A stretch of DNA of 64,000 nucleotides from Azospirillum brasilense (lineage in GTDB: Bacteria; Pseudomonadota; Alphaproteobacteria; Azospirillales; Azospirillaceae): positions 2,290,501-2,354,500 of the forward strand of contig NZ_CP012914.1 in the NCBI RefSeq assembly GCF_001315015.1, read 5' to 3'. This document shows, piece after piece, positions 61,131 to 64,000 of the stretch. The notes under the pieces were generated by a model that saw only the letters and a program-made list of their open reading frames with translations, did no database searches and was not told the origin of the DNA. Numbering within the stretch: position 1 is the first letter of the stretch; each line of letters begins with the position of its first letter. The translations under genes were made by a program, and so were the position numbers.

Positions 61131-62996
61131 ATGGCCATCAACGACGTCACTCTCACCGCATCAATGCGCACGAATCTGCTGCAACTGCAGAGCGTGAACG
61201 ACAAGATCGGTGTCAAGCAGAACATCCTCTCGACCGGCAACAAGATCAATTCGGCGCTCGACGGCCCGACTTCGTTCTTCGCAGCGAAGAGCCTGAACCA
61301 GCGCGCCGGTGACCTGTCGTCGTTGAAGGACGCCATGGGTCAGTCGATCAGCACCATCAAGGCCGCCGACAAGGGCGTGACCGCGATCGAAAGCATGATC
61401 GAGCAGGCGCGCGGCCTGACCACCGCCGCCTATTCCGCTCTGGGCACCGACGCCGGCTCCGTCGCCACCCGCAAGACGCTGGCCTCGCAGTTCAACGCGC
61501 TGAAGGAGCAGATCGACAAGCTGGCCGGCGACAGCGGCTATGCCGGCAAGAACCTGCTGGCCGGCAACGGCCTGCGCATGGACTCCACCAGCGAATCGCG
61601 CCGCGCCGTCAACACGATCCAGGGCATCGAGAACGCCCGCGTCACCAACGTGGTGTCGGCCGACACCTACACGGTGCGCATCAAGGGCGACGGCTCCATC
61701 GAAGGCGCCGCCGGCGAGATCAACAGCGCCGAAATGGCCCACGGCCTGGTCGGCCTGAAGCTGTCCGGCACCATGGCGACCACGCTCGGCAGCTTCTCCG
61801 ACGTGCAGATCGAGGTCCGCGGCGCGTCGGGCCGCGAGCGGTCCTTCATCATCACGGACGGCAACGAGTCGCGCACGATCACCTACTTCGACAACAGCCA
61901 GACCATGGCCGCCAACACGACGACGGCGGCCAAGACGGGCACCGCGCAGATCACCCAGGTGACGCTGGGCGGCACGATCGAAGCCGGCGACAGCTTCACC
62001 ATCACCGTCGAAGACCAGACCTTCACCTACACCGCGACCGCCGGCGACGTGGCGACGGGCCAGACCGCCCGCAACAACATCGCCAACCAGCTCAAGGCGT
62101 CGATCAACAGCGCGCTGGGCGCCAACGGCCGCCTCAGCGGCAAGGACGTCCAGACCGTCACGGTCAGCACGACCGGAACGATCACGCTGTCCGGTGCGAC
62201 GACGACCAACGCCGCCCGCGAGATGACCGTCAAGGCCACGGCCGAGAACGCCCTGACCAAGCGCATCTCCGAGAGCTTCGCGTCGGGCACGGTGGTGTCC
62301 TTCGTGGTGGACCGCAAGCTGCTGGAGCAGGCCGCCAACGCCGGCAACGGCATCTCGACCATCGAGAAGAAGGTCGACATCCAGATCCAGGTCAGCAACC
62401 TGAGCGGCGCCACGGTGACCCGCGACGGCATGTCCAAGCGCGGCGAGGGCAAGCTGTCGGACGGCGAGAACGCCTACGCGTTCGACACCGGCACGGTGCG
62501 CTTCAACGTCGATCAGAAGACCATCAAGCAGGCGGCGGCGGCCAACTCGGCGGCCAACCTGGTCTCGGTGCAGGTGACCGACGCCAACACCTCCAACGAT
62601 CTGACGGTGCAGCTCAACGAGCGCAACACCAACTCGATCACGGTGAAGTCGCAGAACCTGACCACCAGCGGCCAGGGCCTGCGTCTGGACTATGCGCAGA
62701 ACGACTGGACCGACCGCGCCGATATCGACAGGGCGGTTGCCAGCATCGACTATGCGAAGCAGAACCTGCGTTCGGCCTCGCAGACGCTGTCGACCAACCT
62801 GAACATCATCACGACCCGCGAAACCTTCACGAAGGAGTTCAGCGACGTGCTGGTCGAAGGCGCCAACAAGCTGACGCTGGCCGACCAGAACGAGGAAGGC
62901 GCCAGCCTGCTGATGCTGCAGACCCGTCAGCAGCTCGGCACCATCGCCCTCTCGCTGGCCAACCAGTCGCAGCAGTCGATCCTGCGTCTGTTCTAA
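61131..62996 (+). CDS. laf1: flagellin, lateral (Laf1)-like
   Basis: 621 residues; ATG at 61131 has AGAAGGAGACTTGG upstream. The conserved N-terminal D0/D1 coiled coil (about 1-150; NILSTGNKINSALDGPTSFF) and C-terminal D1/D0 (about 545-621; RQQLGTIALSLANQSQQSIL) flank a Thr/Ser/Ala-rich variable region. Size and sequence type fit the Azospirillum lateral flagellin, roughly 65 kDa and a known glycoprotein; the larger polar flagellin is excluded by length. No other flagellar gene is in the window. A strong terminator follows. Confidence 0.85.
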   Translation: MAINDVTLTASMRTNLLQLQSVNDKIGVKQNILSTGNKINSALDGPTSFFAAKSLNQRAGDLSSLKDAMGQSISTIKAADKGVTAIESMIEQARGLTTAAYSALGTDAGSVATRKTLASQFNALKEQIDKLAGDSGYAGKNLLAGNGLRMDSTSESRRAVNTIQGIENARVTNVVSADTYTVRIKGDGSIEGAAGEINSAEMAHGLVGLKLSGTMATTLGSFSDVQIEVRGASGRERSFIITDGNESRTITYFDNSQTMAANTTTAAKTGTAQITQVTLGGTIEAGDSFTITVEDQTFTYTATAGDVATGQTARNNIANQLKASINSALGANGRLSGKDVQTVTVSTTGTITLSGATTTNAAREMTVKATAENALTKRISESFASGTVVSFVVDRKLLEQAANAGNGISTIEKKVDIQIQVSNLSGATVTRDGMSKRGEGKLSDGENAYAFDTGTVRFNVDQKTIKQAAAANSAANLVSVQVTDANTSNDLTVQLNERNTNSITVKSQNLTTSGQGLRLDYAQNDWTDRADIDRAVASIDYAKQNLRSASQTLSTNLNIITTRETFTKEFSDVLVEGANKLTLADQNEEGASLLMLQTRQQLGTIALSLANQSQQSILRLF

Positions 62997-63045
62997 CCGG
63001 CAAGGTCCAGCCGGCGACCACAGGCCGAGGCAAGGCATTGCGCAG

Positions 63046-63079
63046 CAGGCGCCCCCAACCGGGGCGCCTGTTTTCTTTT
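63046..63079 (+). terminator. flagellin intrinsic terminator
   Basis: CAGGCGCCCC / GGGGCGCCTG with loop CAACC is followed by TTTTCTTTT. Confidence 0.93.
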
Positions 63080-63086
63080 GGCCGCC

Positions 63087-64000
63087 CTACCGCAGGGCAG
63101 CCTCGATCAGGGCCCGCGCGTCGGCGGCCAGCTTCGCCCGCTCCGGCGCGCGGGTGTACATCATGTGACCGCCCTCATGGACCGTCACGGCCACCCGGTC
63201 GGCCTGCCCGTCCGGCAGTTCCAGGCGCGACGCCACCCAGCGCGACGCCATGTAGGGGGTGATGAGGTCGGTGCGCCCATGGGCGATCAGCACCCGCAGC
63301 GCCGGCTGCAGGGTCAGGGCGGCCTGGAGATCGTCCACCGCGCTGGGCTGGCCGGAACGCGGCCATTCCCAACCCCGGTTCACCCGGTCGCTGAGCAGGT
63401 CGAACGGCACCTCCGTCCGCACGCCCAGCCATTCGCGGGCGTAGGCGGCGAAGGCGGTGGTGTAGGTCGGCACCGTGCCCTTCAGGAAGGGATCGAAGGG
63501 AAGGCGCGCCGCCGACGGGTCGGGGTCCGCGGCGGTGAAGGTTCCGTCATAGACGCTGGCAACCCGCCCGCGCCCGCGCAGCAGTTCGCGGGCGAAGACG
63601 TCGGTGGGGATCTCGCCGCGGAAGCGGGTCACCAGCTCCTCGGGCAGGCCGGTGGTCCGCGCCACCTCGGCGAAAAAGTCCCGCGCCGCGCCGGGCCGAC
63701 GATAGTCCAGCCCGGCCAGCCCGGTGAGGTAGCCGGTGAAGGCGTAGCGCTCCGCCGCCGCGGCCGCCTGCTCCGGGGTGCCGGACGCCAGACCGTTGGC
63801 GGCGGCGGAGGCGGCGTAGGAGGGCAGCCGCAGCGCCGGCACCAGAAGCCCGCCGCCGCCGCGGATGGTGGCGAAATCGACCACCGGCGACACCATGATC
63901 AGCCCGTTGACGGCGATGCCGGTGTCGTCGATCAGCCGGTTGGCCATCTTGGCGATGCGAAAGCCACCATAGCTTTCCCCCACCAGGAATTTCGGCGACT
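63087..64000 (-). CDS. S10 serine carboxypeptidase-like protein (partial)
   Basis: The 5' end lies beyond the right edge; about 304 codons are visible. The catalytic Ser is in GESYGGFRIAKM, the Asp region in VLIAHGRTDLITPY, and the His in EGGHMMYTR, so the alpha/beta-hydrolase triad of peptidase S10 is complete. SPVVDFATIRGGGG and GWEWPR also fit bacterial S10 members. Export cannot be judged without the N-terminus. It is convergent with flagellin, sharing the short terminator region. Confidence 0.85.
   Translation of the reverse strand, partial: SPKFLVGESYGGFRIAKMANRLIDDTGIAVNGLIMVSPVVDFATIRGGGGLLVPALRLPSYAASAAANGLASGTPEQAAAAAERYAFTGYLTGLAGLDYRRPGAARDFFAEVARTTGLPEELVTRFRGEIPTDVFARELLRGRGRVASVYDGTFTAADPDPSAARLPFDPFLKGTVPTYTTAFAAYAREWLGVRTEVPFDLLSDRVNRGWEWPRSGQPSAVDDLQAALTLQPALRVLIAHGRTDLITPYMASRWVASRLELPDGQADRVAVTVHEGGHMMYTRAPERAKLAADARALIEAALR

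Noticed and set aside
61161..63038. A leftward open frame opposite flagellin
   Set aside because: Composition-driven shadow; the flagellin frame has conserved ends and a ribosome site.
1..64000. CRISPR arrays, tRNA or rRNA genes, prophage
   Set aside because: No regularly spaced repeats, cloverleaf sequences, rRNA or phage structural genes were seen on reading through; a dedicated scan was not possible.

Overview
The window is a GC-rich stretch of an alphaproteobacterial chromosome, most likely Azospirillum or a close relative in the Azospirillaceae. The support is the gene content (DUF3126, NDUFA12-type complex I subunit, AmiC/PBP1A/RNase E order, lipid A genes) and a roughly 620-residue flagellin of the size and type of the Azospirillum lateral flagellin. 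It is mostly core genome. No phage, CRISPR array, rRNA or tRNA gene was seen, and the only trace of a mobile element is a short transposase remnant near 55.3 kb.

Layout. 0-4.4 kb: two secreted caspase-fold proteins in tandem; one has lost both catalytic residues, the other keeps them and carries Ig/cadherin-like, SH3 and sulfatase-modifying-factor-like domains. 4.6-6.3 kb: DUF3126, a membrane protein and a cupin. 6.5-14.6 kb: a tightly packed operon of a three-domain propionyl-CoA-synthase-like enzyme (CoA ligase, enoyl-CoA hydratase, enoyl reductase) and a complete ABC importer. The enzyme gene carries an in-frame 108-bp palindromic repeat. 14.6-23.1 kb: prfB with the classical +1 frameshift site, an O-acyltransferase/SGNH pair, PBP1A and AmiC. 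23.7-31.7 kb: RNase E, GreB, a HAD phosphatase, a DsbA-like oxidoreductase, an M48 protease and a degenerate gamma-glutamyltranspeptidase lipoprotein.

31.7-43.7 kb: aminotransferase, glutamate-cysteine ligase, RsmE, UbiA, a CHAP protein, a methyltransferase, a HEAT-repeat protein, UbiD, DUF3616, DoxX and PmbA/TldE. 43.8-49.9 kb: an unrecognised 536-residue protein, a lipid kinase, a metallophosphatase/glycosyltransferase pair and a soluble globin-coupled chemoreceptor. 50.2-55.1 kb: waaA-lpxK-lpxL-like acyltransferase (Kdo-lipid A assembly), a LysE exporter, NDUFA12 and MlaD. 55.2-64 kb: IS remnant, DUF1508, CaiB-type CoA-transferase, pentapeptide-repeat protein, nucleoside deaminase, GNAT-like protein, RidA, lateral-type flagellin and a truncated S10 peptidase.

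The main themes are envelope biogenesis (PBP1A, AmiC, WaaA, LpxK, LpxL-like, MlaD, CHAP and M48 proteins) and ubiquinone synthesis (UbiA, UbiD). The most unusual parts are the caspase/pseudocaspase pair, the propionyl-CoA-synthase/ABC operon with a repeat embedded in the enzyme, the degenerate transpeptidase, and the O-acylation pair lying between mrcA and prfB.
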